DNA of 17,356 bases from an uncultured Eubacteriales bacterium (GTDB lineage Bacteria; Bacillota; Clostridia; Oscillospirales; Oscillospiraceae). A program made the position numbers and the translations under genes. The DNA lies in contig URTG01000015.1 in assembly GCA_900550705.1 (NCBI GenBank), positions 1 through 17,356 of the forward strand, given 5' to 3'. Below, in pieces: positions 1 to 7,043 of this stretch (its first letter is position 1; each line of letters opens with the position of its first letter). Below the pieces are notes generated by a model. The model was given only the letters and a program-made list of their open reading frames with translations, was not told the origin of the DNA and did no database searches.

Positions 1-273
1 TCCAATCCAGGCGCGCTTCTAAACAAGGGAAGCAGAAATCTAGCCTCACCCACCGCAGAGCGGCAGCGGGCGGGGAACGTAAGCACAACCACAAGTCTGC
101 ACCCGCGCCGGTCGATTTCCCACCAGGCTTCCCCTCCGGATGGCTCCCCCGGGGTCCGGGGCCTCAGCCCCGGTGATCTTTGGCTACTTTCCATCACTGG
201 AAAGTAGCTCGCCCGCAGGCGAAACCTCCCTACCTCGCCCGCAGGCGAAACACCCCCCGTCCCCCAAAAAAAA
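1..273. repeat. Non-coding spacer with hairpins and an 18-bp direct repeat
   Basis: No convincing gene is visible here. The spacer lies downstream of the minus-strand flippase gene. It holds a perfect 10-bp stem (183-192 with 199-208, loop 6), a 7-bp GC stem (156-162 with 167-173), and an 18-bp direct repeat beginning CTCGCCCGCAGG at 208-225 and 234-251. An eight-base A run at 266-273 would be a U run in the transcript of the minus-strand gene just after its stop, but no good stem precedes it, so a canonical terminator is not claimed. The stem plus direct repeat looks like a dispersed intergenic repeat; its family is not recognised. Confidence 0.5.
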
Positions 274-1803
274 TCACTCCTCCAGCCCCAGAACGCCCCG
301 CAAGCTCAGCCCCTGTGCCTCCAGGGCCACCAGATAGAGCAGCCAGACAAACACCGCCGCCGCCCCGTCGGCGGGGAGGAGAGGAACGCCCCGGAGCAGC
401 AGGGTCCGGCGGAGCAGATTGCCGGTGAGGGCGGCCAGCAGGGCGGCCAGGGCGGGTCCCAGAAGCCAGGCGTGGAGCCGGAGGCGCAGCCCGGTGCAGC
501 GGATGGTCAGCCCCAGGCAGAGGATCAGCTCCCAGCCGCCGGAGACCAGCGCACCCAGCACATAGCCGCCCAGCCCCAGCCGGGGCACCAGGGTCAGGGT
601 GAACAGCAGCTGCACCCCGCCGCCGGTGAGGGAGATGAGCGCCACCCCGGTCTGCCGCCCCACCCCGTTCAGGGCGGCGGCCAGCACGGAGGTCCAGCAT
701 CCGGCGGCCATGGTCAGGGCCAGGGGGAGGAGGTAGTCCCCCACGGCCCGCTGATGAAACAGCACCCACCCCAGGTCGGGGCCAAGCACCACCAGCAGCC
801 CCAGGGCGGGCAGCTCCAGCCGGGAGACGGAGGACAGGGCGCGGCCGATGAGTCGGCGCAGCTCCTCCTTCCGGTCCAGGGCGGCGGCCCGGGCCAGGCT
901 GGGGGTCAGGACCAGATTCAGCGCCCCCAGGAACACCGTGGGCAGGGCCAGCATGGGCAGGGTCATACCCGCCAGAACGCCGAAGCGGGCGGTGGCTGCG
1001 GCCTGGGCCGCCCCGCCCGCCACCAGCATCCGGGGGATCAGGGTGGCGTTGGCCGCGCTCAGCAGATGATTCAGCAAGGCATTCCCCGCCACCGGCAGGG
1101 CGATGGCGGCAATGTGTCCCAGCCGCCGGCGGGCGGACTCCCCGGGGCCGGAGCACCCGGTGCGGCGGAGCCAGCGGCGGTAGAGCAGGGTCAGGGTGCA
1201 GGCGGACCACACCTCGCACAGGGCCATGCCCGCAATGATCAGCCCCGCCGCCCGCTCCGGATGCTGGGGCAGAAGGGCGGCCAGCAGGCCCAGCACCGCC
1301 GCCGCCCGGACCAGCTGCTCCATCAATTCGGACACGGCGGGAGCACGGACCCGTCCGGCCCCGAAAAAGATGTGCTTGTGGATATTTTCCACCCCGGTGA
1401 GGGCCACGCAGGGCAGCAGCAGGATCAGCCCCAGCTGGGTCCTGGCATCCCCCAGCAGGCGGACGGAGATGGCATCGGACCCCAGCACCACCACGGCGGC
1501 CAGGGGGAGGAGGAGCAGGAAAAACAGCAGCAGACAGGTGTTGCGGGTCTGGGCCGCCCCCCGCCGGTCCCCCCGGGCCAGCTGCCGGGCGGTGAGATTG
1601 GAGGCCGCCGCCGTCATGCCCACAGAGGTGAGGGACAGCAGCACGGAGTATACCGGCATGAGCAGCTGATACAGCCCCATGACCTGAGCCCCCACCATCC
1701 GGGACAGCGCCACCCGATAGGCAAAGCCCAGCCCCTGAGACAGCGCCCCCAGCACCGTGAGAAACACCACGTCGCCCCCGGCGGACCGGGTCTTAGAAAT
1801 CAT
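274..1803 (-). CDS. SpoVB-type polysaccharide/lipid flippase (MOP/MVF superfamily)
   Basis: This encodes a 509-residue polytopic membrane protein of the MATE/MVF-like exporter superfamily. The N-terminal stretch (residues 10-70: conserved G-rich helix, FAYRVALSRMVGAQVMGLYQ, then a 'MPVYSVLLSLTSVGM' helix) is typical of the stage V sporulation protein B and YkvU branch found in spore-forming Firmicutes. Family members are thought to flip lipid-linked cell wall or cortex precursors across the cytoplasmic membrane. Roughly 12-14 hydrophobic segments are evident and the length fits the family (about 500-520). The ATG at 1803 is preceded by GGGAGGGGG at good spacing. The gene stands alone on the minus strand, with no credible sigma-A promoter found upstream; a sporulation sigma factor is possible but not shown. 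The gene symbol is withheld because SpoVB, YkvU and other paralogues cannot be separated by eye. Confidence 0.85.
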   Translation of the reverse strand: MISKTRSAGGDVVFLTVLGALSQGLGFAYRVALSRMVGAQVMGLYQLLMPVYSVLLSLTSVGMTAAASNLTARQLARGDRRGAAQTRNTCLLLFFLLLLPLAAVVVLGSDAISVRLLGDARTQLGLILLLPCVALTGVENIHKHIFFGAGRVRAPAVSELMEQLVRAAAVLGLLAALLPQHPERAAGLIIAGMALCEVWSACTLTLLYRRWLRRTGCSGPGESARRRLGHIAAIALPVAGNALLNHLLSAANATLIPRMLVAGGAAQAAATARFGVLAGMTLPMLALPTVFLGALNLVLTPSLARAAALDRKEELRRLIGRALSSVSRLELPALGLLVVLGPDLGWVLFHQRAVGDYLLPLALTMAAGCWTSVLAAALNGVGRQTGVALISLTGGGVQLLFTLTLVPRLGLGGYVLGALVSGGWELILCLGLTIRCTGLRLRLHAWLLGPALAALLAALTGNLLRRTLLLRGVPLLPADGAAAVFVWLLYLVALEAQGLSLRGVLGLEE

Positions 1804-1872
1804 AGTGCCCCCTCCCTTCGGACCACTCTATGCCCGGGAGACGGCGGTTATCCCAAGCCGTCGGTTTTTTGC

Positions 1873-1901
1873 TTGCCCTGCGGGCGGTTCTATGGTAGAA
1901 T
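1873..1901 (+). promoter_or_regulatory. Candidate sigma-A promoter for the crotonase gene
   Basis: TTGCCC (1873-1878), a 17-bp spacer, then TAGAAT (1896-1901) with a TGG extended -10 just before it. Transcription would start near 1908 and run about 260 nt through the hairpin-rich element before reaching the crotonase start at 2171. A short inverted repeat (TTCTA-TGG-TAGAA, 1888-1900) overlaps the -10 and could be an operator. This rests on motif reading only. Confidence 0.5.
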
Positions 1902-1944
1902 GACCATGAAATGGGGGGAACCCCGGAACGAGCTTGTAAATTTC

Positions 1945-2132
1945 CAGGCTGTCGAAAAAGTCCTTCCGGCCAAAGGGTTCGGAAGGAGGGATCGTTGGAA
2001 AGGGGACCATCAGGGTCCCCTTTCCTTGAAATCAACAACATTTTCACTGCGTTAAAATCCTCACAATTTTAACGCAGCGAAAATGTTTGCAGCTTGGCAA
2101 AAAAGCGGCGAAGCCACTTTTTCGACAAGCTG
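1945..2132. repeat. 188-bp hairpin-rich mini-element (MITE-like) upstream of the crotonase gene
   Basis: The ends form imperfect terminal inverted repeats: CAGGCTGTCGAAAAAGT at 1945-1961 against ACTTTTTCGACAAGCTG at 2116-2132 (15 of 17 positions). Inside are three consecutive stem-loops. The first is a perfect 12-bp stem (1997-2008/2014-2025). The second is a 22-bp stem with one G-U pair (2037-2058/2066-2087, loop 7). The third is a 20-bp stem with three mismatches (2090-2109/2113-2132, loop 3), which itself re-uses the terminus sequence. It has no coding capacity. A non-autonomous mobile element is the simplest reading. Lying between a promoter and a gene, it would also be transcribed as a structured leader. 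No target-site duplication was seen. Confidence 0.6.
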
Positions 2133-2170
2133 AAATTTCGCCCCGAACGGGGCATGAGGAGGAATTACCC

Positions 2171-2947
2171 ATGTCTTTTGTAACCTTAGAGCGCCGCGGC
2201 GCTGTCGGCGTGATCACCATGAATCGGCCCGAGGCCCTGAACGCCCTGAATGCGGACGTGCTCCACGACCTGGAGACCGTTCTGGACCAGGTGGAGCAGG
2301 ACGATGCGATCCTGGTGGCGGTGCTCACCGGCGCGGGCCGCTCCTTTGTGGCCGGGGCCGACATCGGCCAGATGTCCACCTTCACCGCGGTGGAGGGCAA
2401 GAAGTTCGGCGTGTACGGCAACCAGGTCTTCCAGAAGCTGGAGAACCTGACCAAGCCCACCATCGCCGCAGTGAACGGCTTCGCCCTGGGCGGCGGCTGC
2501 GAGCTGTGCCTGTCCTGCGACATCCGCCTGGCCAGCGAGAAGGCCAAGTTCGGTCAGCCCGAGGTGGGCCTGGGCATCACCCCCGGCTTCGGCGGCACCC
2601 AGCGCCTGGCCCGCACCGTGGGCGTGTCCAACGCCATGGAGCTGATCCTCACCGCCCAGGTCATCCCCGCCGCCCGGGCCAAGGAGATCGGCCTGGTCAG
2701 CCACGTCTACGCCCCCGAGGAGCTGCTGGACAAGGCCCTGGAGCTGGCCAACGCCATCGCCGCCAACGCCCAGATCGCCGTCCGGCAGTCCAAGGCCGCC
2801 ATCCGCCGGGGGATGCAGACCGACGTGATCACCGGCGCGGCCTTCGAGAGCGAGGCCTTCGGCCTGTGCTTCGCCACCGAGGACCAGAAGGACGCTATGC
2901 GCGCCTTCGTCAACAAGGAGAAGCTGAGCGGATTCAAGAACCGCTGA
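2171..2947 (+). CDS. crt: Enoyl-CoA hydratase/crotonase (3-hydroxybutyryl-CoA dehydratase type)
   Basis: This encodes a 258-residue cytoplasmic crotonase-fold enzyme, close to the usual 258-262 residues of clostridial Crt. It would reversibly dehydrate 3-hydroxybutyryl-CoA to crotonyl-CoA in butyrate formation. Visible hallmarks are the MNRPEALNALN start (residues 17-27), the oxyanion-hole segments around AGAD (61-64) and FALGGGCE (104-111), and both catalytic glutamates, E111 and E131 (in FGQPEVGLG). The ATG at 2171 was chosen because AGGAGG at 2157-2162 sits eight bases upstream and the family N-terminus begins there; an upstream in-frame ATG at 2087 lies inside the repeat and is rejected. 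The gene is monocistronic and not next to thl, hbd, bcd or etf, which in many butyrate producers are clustered with crt. It is flanked on both sides by inverted copies of a 60-bp repeat. Other 3-hydroxyacyl-CoA substrates cannot be excluded. Confidence 0.9.
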   Translation: MSFVTLERRGAVGVITMNRPEALNALNADVLHDLETVLDQVEQDDAILVAVLTGAGRSFVAGADIGQMSTFTAVEGKKFGVYGNQVFQKLENLTKPTIAAVNGFALGGGCELCLSCDIRLASEKAKFGQPEVGLGITPGFGGTQRLARTVGVSNAMELILTAQVIPAARAKEIGLVSHVYAPEELLDKALELANAIAANAQIAVRQSKAAIRRGMQTDVITGAAFESEAFGLCFATEDQKDAMRAFVNKEKLSGFKNR

Positions 2948-2959
2948 GACACAAACATG

Positions 2960-3096
2960 GGGCTGTCTCAAAATGCGAATTGCAAGAGAACAGCCCCCGT
3001 TAAAAGTTAGAAAAAGTCGTGAAAATCCAGCTTTGTCGGATTTTCACGACTTTTTTGTTGGGTTAATTTTTAGAAACTGTTATTTTGAGACAGCCC
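2960..3096. repeat. 137-bp element with 15-bp perfect terminal inverted repeats
   Basis: GGGCTGTCTCAAAAT at 2960-2974 is the exact inverse of 3082-3096. The interior is AT-richer than the surroundings and holds the strong hairpin of the next entry, plus a bulged stem at 2959-2969/2986-2997. There is no coding capacity. Termini of this form resemble insertion-sequence ends, so a MITE or an IS-derived remnant is likely, but the family is not identified and no target-site duplication is evident. The element abuts the repeat arm at 3094-3153, sharing its CCC. Confidence 0.65.
3011..3056 (+). terminator. Rho-independent terminator of the crotonase gene
   Basis: A perfect 18-bp stem (3011-3028 with 3038-3055, nine-base loop) ends in a six-T run at 3051-3056. 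A matching A run on the 5' side means it could also act on minus-strand transcripts. It lies about 64 bp after the crotonase stop, inside the 137-bp element, so the gene appears to use a terminator supplied by the mini-element. Confidence 0.8.
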
Positions 3097-3153
3097 TTTC
3101 CAACTATCCTTCCCTCCGAATCCTTTGGCCGGAAGGACTTTTTCGACAAGCTG
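3094..3153 (-). repeat. 60-bp inverted copy of the 1945-2004 repeat arm
   Basis: Read on the minus strand, this stretch matches 1945-2004 at 54 of 60 positions without gaps, ending at the shared terminus CAGCTTGTCGAAAAAGT. Only the outer arm is present; the three-hairpin interior of the upstream element is missing, and the copy stops where the 137-bp element begins. The two arms face each other across the crotonase gene. Confidence 0.75.
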
Positions 3154-3274
3154 GGGGACGCTGTCCTCAGCGTCCCGTTCGGTGGTGCTCCGGCTGTCGC
3201 GGGCCGCTGGGGACAGCGGCCCCTACCCCTTTTGTCCCTTCGGGACATTTCCCCCTGACAGGGGGAATCGGCCC
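3154..3274. repeat. Run of GC-rich palindromes downstream of the lipoprotein genes
   Basis: Several short stem-loops follow one another: a GGGACGCTG/CAGCGTCCC stem at about 3156-3177, a GGGCCGCTG/CAGCGGCCC stem (3201-3209/3214-3222), TGTCCC/GGGACA near 3234-3249, and a C5/G5 stem near 3251-3266. The stretch 3178-3226 recurs in diverged form at 12935-12984, so it is a REP-like dispersed intergenic repeat. It lies at the 3' end of the minus-strand lipoprotein operon and may protect or end its transcript, although no U run follows. Confidence 0.55.
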
Positions 3275-4231
3275 CTACGGATAAGGATTCGGTGCCAGAT
3301 ACACCGTCGTCTCCGCCCCGGATACGTCGATGGAGTCCAGGGGGTCCAGCCGGTTCAGCAGCTCCTCGGTCAGGCCCGCGTCCTTGTAGAAGGTATAGCC
3401 GAGCCGGTCGTGGATCACAAAGGTATCGTGGGCCACGGAATAGCGGCTGACCCGGTTCTCCCCCCGGGGGTCGCAGACCACGGTGAGGGCGCAGGTGTCC
3501 GGCCCCTGGGTGATGGCCTGATAGGCGGAGAAGACGGCGGGCTGGGGTTCGTCATAGGTCACGGTGCGCCGTTCCAGGCCGATGGCCTCGCCCTGGTTGT
3601 TATACTCGGTGACGGTGACGGCTTGAATCTCATAGCTCTCCGGGTCCACCTCATATCGAATGAGGTCGTAGCACCGGTCCATTTTCTCCCGCTTATACTG
3701 GGTGGTCACCACCCGGACGCCGTTTCGCTCCACCTCATCACTGAGGGCCGCTTCCACCCCGATGTCCGGGAAATCCCATTGGGAGGACAGGTCGTCGCGG
3801 TAGGCGGCCTCGTTGGGATAGAGAGTCATCCATTTAGGGGTATTCGCTTCTGGCCCGGCTATATACCAGGCCGGAATACTCTCGCCGTCTCCGTAGCCCT
3901 CCACGCCGGACGTGGTGTTTCCATCCTGGTCTGTGTATTGGAACAGCCACTGCCACTGGCCGCGTTCCAGGACGCACTGCCGGAGTTGGCTGTCCCACGG
4001 CTCCTTCTGCTCCTCGTCCTGATACCGGGCGTTGAGCCGGGTGACGGCGGTGTATTTGTCCATCAGCGTCTCCAGGGCGTTGGCCGTCCGCAGGCGGTCC
4101 ATGGATTCGGCCAGGCGGGCCGTCTCCGCCGAAGACGCAGAACCCTCGGACTGCGCCGGGGCCGTCCCGCAGCCGGACAGCAGGGCGGCGGCGCACAGGG
4201 TACATAGCAGCAATTTCGTCGTCGGTTTCAT
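3275..4231 (-). CDS. Lipoprotein of unknown function, paralogue of its neighbour
   Basis: This encodes 318 residues with a clear lipoprotein signal: basic start, hydrophobic core and lipobox LLSGC with the lipidated cysteine at residue 21, followed by a Ser/Ala/Glu-rich linker. It should be anchored on the outer face of the membrane. No catalytic motif or named domain is recognised; the mature part is acidic, rich in Tyr/Thr/Val, and probably all-beta. Its C-terminal half aligns with the gene at 4269-5195 through shared blocks such as RTVTYD-QP, VCDP-GE, VAHDT, LDPLDSIDVSG and a terminal PNP. Start codon: ATG at 4231 preceded by AAAGGAG. It lies 37 nt behind the upstream paralogue, so the two are probably co-transcribed. 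Function unknown. Confidence 0.8.
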   Translation of the reverse strand: MKPTTKLLLCTLCAAALLSGCGTAPAQSEGSASSAETARLAESMDRLRTANALETLMDKYTAVTRLNARYQDEEQKEPWDSQLRQCVLERGQWQWLFQYTDQDGNTTSGVEGYGDGESIPAWYIAGPEANTPKWMTLYPNEAAYRDDLSSQWDFPDIGVEAALSDEVERNGVRVVTTQYKREKMDRCYDLIRYEVDPESYEIQAVTVTEYNNQGEAIGLERRTVTYDEPQPAVFSAYQAITQGPDTCALTVVCDPRGENRVSRYSVAHDTFVIHDRLGYTFYKDAGLTEELLNRLDPLDSIDVSGAETTVYLAPNPYP

Positions 4232-4268
4232 CCCGTTCTCCTTTCCTGCGGGGGCGGGAAATCAAACA

Positions 4269-5195
4269 TCAGGGGTTGGGCACCACAAACACATTCTGCA
4301 CCTCGCCCGTCACGTCGATGGAGCTGAGGGGGTCCATGGTCTGGGTGAGGGCGTCGTCGCTGTACAGGGTGTAGCGGTCCAGGTCAGAGAAGAACACGGT
4401 GGTATCGTGGGCCACGGGATACCAGTTGACCCGCATATCCTCGCCCTTGGGGTCGCAGATCACGTTGAGCTCGCAGTAGTCCCGGCCGCCCAGGATGGTC
4501 TGGAAGGGGGACAGCTCAAAGGTCTGGGGCTGGTCATAGGTCACGGTGCGCTGGAGGACGCTGACCACCTTGTCGTTCTGGTCGTACTCCGTCATGGTGT
4601 AGGACTTGATCTCATAGGTCTCCTTATCCGCCACATAGCGGGTGATCACATAGTCCGGGCTGGCCGCGCTCTTGACCTCCACCACCAGCTCGCCGTCGCT
4701 GCTCTCGCTGGCGCTGAGGACGGTGCCGTCCAGGCTGGTCACGCCGTTCCACCGGTCGAAGATCTGGATCTGGTAGGTCTCCTCGTCATAATAGAGGGTC
4801 ATCGTCTTCCCGTCCTCCGCCTTGGTGCCGCACTCGTAGAGGGCGCCGGCGTAGGTGTCGTCAGCGTGGCCCTCGGTGTCGTAGAGGATGCCGTCCTGGT
4901 CGCTGTACTTGTGCTGATACTGAACGTGCTCGCCGTCCTTGGTGTACTGCCCCACGGTAAGGACCGTGGGCACGGCCCGAGACTCGTCCTTGTAGAGGGA
5001 ATCCACAAAGTAGACGCTGCTGTGCCGGGTCAGCAGGGTGTCCATGTAGTTCATCATCTTGATACCCTCAAACGCATCACTCTCCGCAGCCACCGCAGAG
5101 GCGGAGGTGGAGGGCTCCGTCGTCTTGCTCCCGCAGCCGGACAGCAGGGCGGCCGCGCACAGGGCGCACAGCAGCAGTCGGGTCATTCGTTTCAT
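4269..5195 (-). CDS. Lipoprotein of unknown function, first gene of a tandem pair
   Basis: This encodes 308 residues with a lipoprotein signal peptide almost identical to that of the next gene (MKRMTRLLLCALCAAALLSGC, cysteine 21). A Thr/Ser-rich linker follows, then an acidic, Tyr/Asp-rich mature domain ending in VVPNP. The body repeats short beta-like segments of the type 'Y-x-x-D-x-E-T-Y-x-I' (for example DEETYQIQIF and DKETYEIKSYTMTEYD), typical of beta-rich lipoproteins, but no named family is recognised. AAAGGAG precedes the ATG at 5195. It is transcribed leftward from the candidate promoter at 5241-5268 and shares that transcript with the 3275-4231 paralogue. Role unknown; an extracytoplasmic binding or structural function is all that can be inferred. 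Confidence 0.8.
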   Translation of the reverse strand: MKRMTRLLLCALCAAALLSGCGSKTTEPSTSASAVAAESDAFEGIKMMNYMDTLLTRHSSVYFVDSLYKDESRAVPTVLTVGQYTKDGEHVQYQHKYSDQDGILYDTEGHADDTYAGALYECGTKAEDGKTMTLYYDEETYQIQIFDRWNGVTSLDGTVLSASESSDGELVVEVKSAASPDYVITRYVADKETYEIKSYTMTEYDQNDKVVSVLQRTVTYDQPQTFELSPFQTILGGRDYCELNVICDPKGEDMRVNWYPVAHDTTVFFSDLDRYTLYSDDALTQTMDPLSSIDVTGEVQNVFVVPNP

Positions 5196-5240
5196 AACAA
5201 TCTCCTTTCCAGGTGGTGAATGCTTGCTGGTTCTGTCTCC

Positions 5241-5268
5241 ATTGTAGCAAAGAGAACAGAAAACGCAA
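5241..5268 (-). promoter_or_regulatory. Candidate promoter of the lipoprotein pair
   Basis: On the minus strand, TTGCGT (5268-5263), a 16-bp spacer, then TACAAT (5246-5241) preceded by TGC, an extended -10. Transcription would start about 10 bp further on and give a short leader before the ATG at 5195. Confidence 0.5.
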
Positions 5269-5390
5269 GAAAGACTTTCTTAATTTTTATGAAAGCTGTG
5301 CTTTTTAACCGCTTTTTTATTTTGCCGCACCGCAGTGACGGAAAACCACTCTATGAAATCGAATATAACGTGCAAAAATGAAACTGCGGA

Positions 5391-5419
5391 TTGAAAAAGG
5401 CCCCGAAGTAGTGTAGAAT
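5391..5419 (+). promoter_or_regulatory. Candidate promoter of the envelope polymer operon
   Basis: TTGAAA (5391-5396), 17-bp spacer, TAGAAT (5414-5419). It is the best sigma-A match in the divergent intergenic region (5196-5474) and lies 55 bp before the GTG start of the flippase gene. The surrounding DNA is AT-richer than the genes. No riboswitch or clear operator was seen in the short leader. Confidence 0.6.
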
Positions 5420-5474
5420 AAGACGATTGACCTATGCGGTCTTATTTCGTCTCAACGAGAAAGGAGGGGACCTT

Positions 5475-7040
5475 GTGGAGGAGGAACGCAGCGGCTCCGC
5501 CGCAAAGACCATCAGTCTGGTCATGGCTATCACCCTCATCGGAAAGGTCCTTGGACTTTACCGCGACCGGCTGCTGGCCGTGCATTACAGCGTGGGGGTA
5601 GAGGCCAACGCCTTCTTCACCGCCAGCCGTATCCCCCGGGTGTTTTTCGACGCGGTGTTTGCCTCGGCCATTGCGGCCTGCTTTATCCCGGTGTTCAGCG
5701 AGTATCTCCAGACCAAGGGGAAGAAGGCGGCCTACCGCTTCGCCGGCAGCTTTATCACCATCATCACCCTGCTCACCGCCGGGCTGTCCATCCTGGGAAT
5801 GCTGTTCCCCGGCCCCCTGGTGGCCCTGTTTGCCGACTACGCCGACCCCCAGACCACGGCCCTGGCTGTGTCCCTCACCCGGGTGATGTTCCCCACGGTG
5901 CTGTTCTCCGGCATCGCCTTCTCGCTGGTGGGCGTGCTTCAGGCCCAGGACCACTTCACCGCCCCGGCGCTGATGTCCGCCCTGTCCAACAGCGTCATTA
6001 TCCTCTACTTCCTGTTTTTCGACCGGACCATGGGCATCTACGGCCTGGCGGGGGCCTATCTGCTGGGCTGGCTGCTCCAGGGTCTCATTCAGATCCCCCC
6101 CCTCTGCCGCCTGGGCTACCGCTACCGCCCCGGCTTCGACCTCCGGTCGGAGGGGATGAAGAAGGTCTTCGCCCTGATGGGGCCGGTGATGGTGTCCACC
6201 TGGGTGCAGCCCATCAACCTGGTCATCAACTCCCGGTTCGGCTCCCGGCTGTATGACGGGGCGGGGGTGTCCGCCATGGAGTACTCCACCAACCTGTATC
6301 TGGTGATTGCGGGCACCTTTATCCTGTCCATCACCAACGTGATCTTCCCCAAGCTGTCCCGCCTCACCGCCGGGGGGCAGCAGAACGCCTTTCGTGACAC
6401 GGTGCGCCAGACCATTCACAGCAGCCTGTTCTTCGTCCTGCCCATGTCGGCGGGGGTGATGGTGGTGGCCCGGCCCATGATTTCCTTCTTCTACGGCGGC
6501 GGGTCCTTTGACAACTTCGCCGTGTCCATCACCTCCACCGCCCTGGTGTGGGTGTCGCTGGGTATGGCGGGCTACGCGGTGCAGAACGTTCTCAGCCGGG
6601 CCTACTTCGCCCGGCAGGACGGCAGAACGCCCCTCATCGCCGGGATTCTGTCCATCGGCGTGAACCTTCTGCTGTGCCTGGTGCTCAGCGAGCCGCTGGC
6701 GGTGGCCGGACTGGCCATCGCCTCCGCCGTGTCCTCCACGGTATACGCCCTGCTGCTCCTGCTGCCCCTGGAGCGGAGGGGGGAGCACATCCTCTCCGGC
6801 GGCTTTGCCGGGGATCTGCTGAAGATGCTGCTGGCCGCCGCAGCCATGGGCCTGTGCGCCGCCGGAGCGCTGGCGGGGCTGGAGGCCATCCTCCCCGGGG
6901 GCAAGCTGGGGGAGCTGCTGGCGCTGGGCGGCTGCGCCCTGGCGGGCATGGCGGTATATTTTGTCCTGGCCCTGGCGCTGGGACTGGACGAGGCCCGGCT
7001 GTCGGTCCGCTGGGTCAAACAACTCGTAAAGCGAGGCTAA
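5475..7040 (+). CDS. murJ: MurJ-family lipid-linked precursor flippase
   Basis: This encodes 521 residues, the usual length for MurJ/MviN, with about 14 hydrophobic segments. The N-terminal block (residues 12-75: TISLVMAITLIGKVLGLYRDRLLA, a G-x-x-x-NAFFTASRIPRVFF loop, then AIAACFIPVFSEY) is characteristic, including the paired arginines R30 and R32 next to the first helix. The family moves lipid II, and in relatives other undecaprenyl-linked glycans, across the membrane. GTG at 5475 was chosen because AAGGAGGGG (5461-5469) sits five bases upstream; the in-frame ATG at 5427 has no ribosome site and its extra residues do not resemble the family. It is the first gene of a six-gene operon for a surface polymer, so the substrate may be that polymer's lipid intermediate rather than lipid II. 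Confidence 0.88.
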   Translation: MEEERSGSAAKTISLVMAITLIGKVLGLYRDRLLAVHYSVGVEANAFFTASRIPRVFFDAVFASAIAACFIPVFSEYLQTKGKKAAYRFAGSFITIITLLTAGLSILGMLFPGPLVALFADYADPQTTALAVSLTRVMFPTVLFSGIAFSLVGVLQAQDHFTAPALMSALSNSVIILYFLFFDRTMGIYGLAGAYLLGWLLQGLIQIPPLCRLGYRYRPGFDLRSEGMKKVFALMGPVMVSTWVQPINLVINSRFGSRLYDGAGVSAMEYSTNLYLVIAGTFILSITNVIFPKLSRLTAGGQQNAFRDTVRQTIHSSLFFVLPMSAGVMVVARPMISFFYGGGSFDNFAVSITSTALVWVSLGMAGYAVQNVLSRAYFARQDGRTPLIAGILSIGVNLLLCLVLSEPLAVAGLAIASAVSSTVYALLLLLPLERRGEHILSGGFAGDLLKMLLAAAAMGLCAAGALAGLEAILPGGKLGELLALGGCALAGMAVYFVLALALGLDEARLSVRWVKQLVKRG

Positions 7041-7043
7041 GCT

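Noticed and set aside
1840..1870. Hairpin with six Ts on the plus strand
   Set aside because: The stem is only six base pairs with an 11-base loop, and no plus-strand gene precedes it; not called as a terminator.
1804..1900. Promoter for the minus-strand SpoVB-type gene
   Set aside because: The best pair found (TTGGGA with an 18-bp spacer and CATAGA) is too weak to report; no clear sigma-E, -F, -G or -K site was recognised either.
472..2055. Long plus-strand reading frame opposite the SpoVB-type gene
   Set aside because: Its product is dominated by Gly, Gln, His and Pro without any family pattern, as expected of the antisense of a high-GC membrane protein gene; the minus-strand frame has clear flippase features.
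1906..2055. Possible 49-codon leader peptide between the candidate promoter and crt
   Set aside because: It has no ribosome site and runs through repeat hairpins; it is the tail of the spurious antisense frame.
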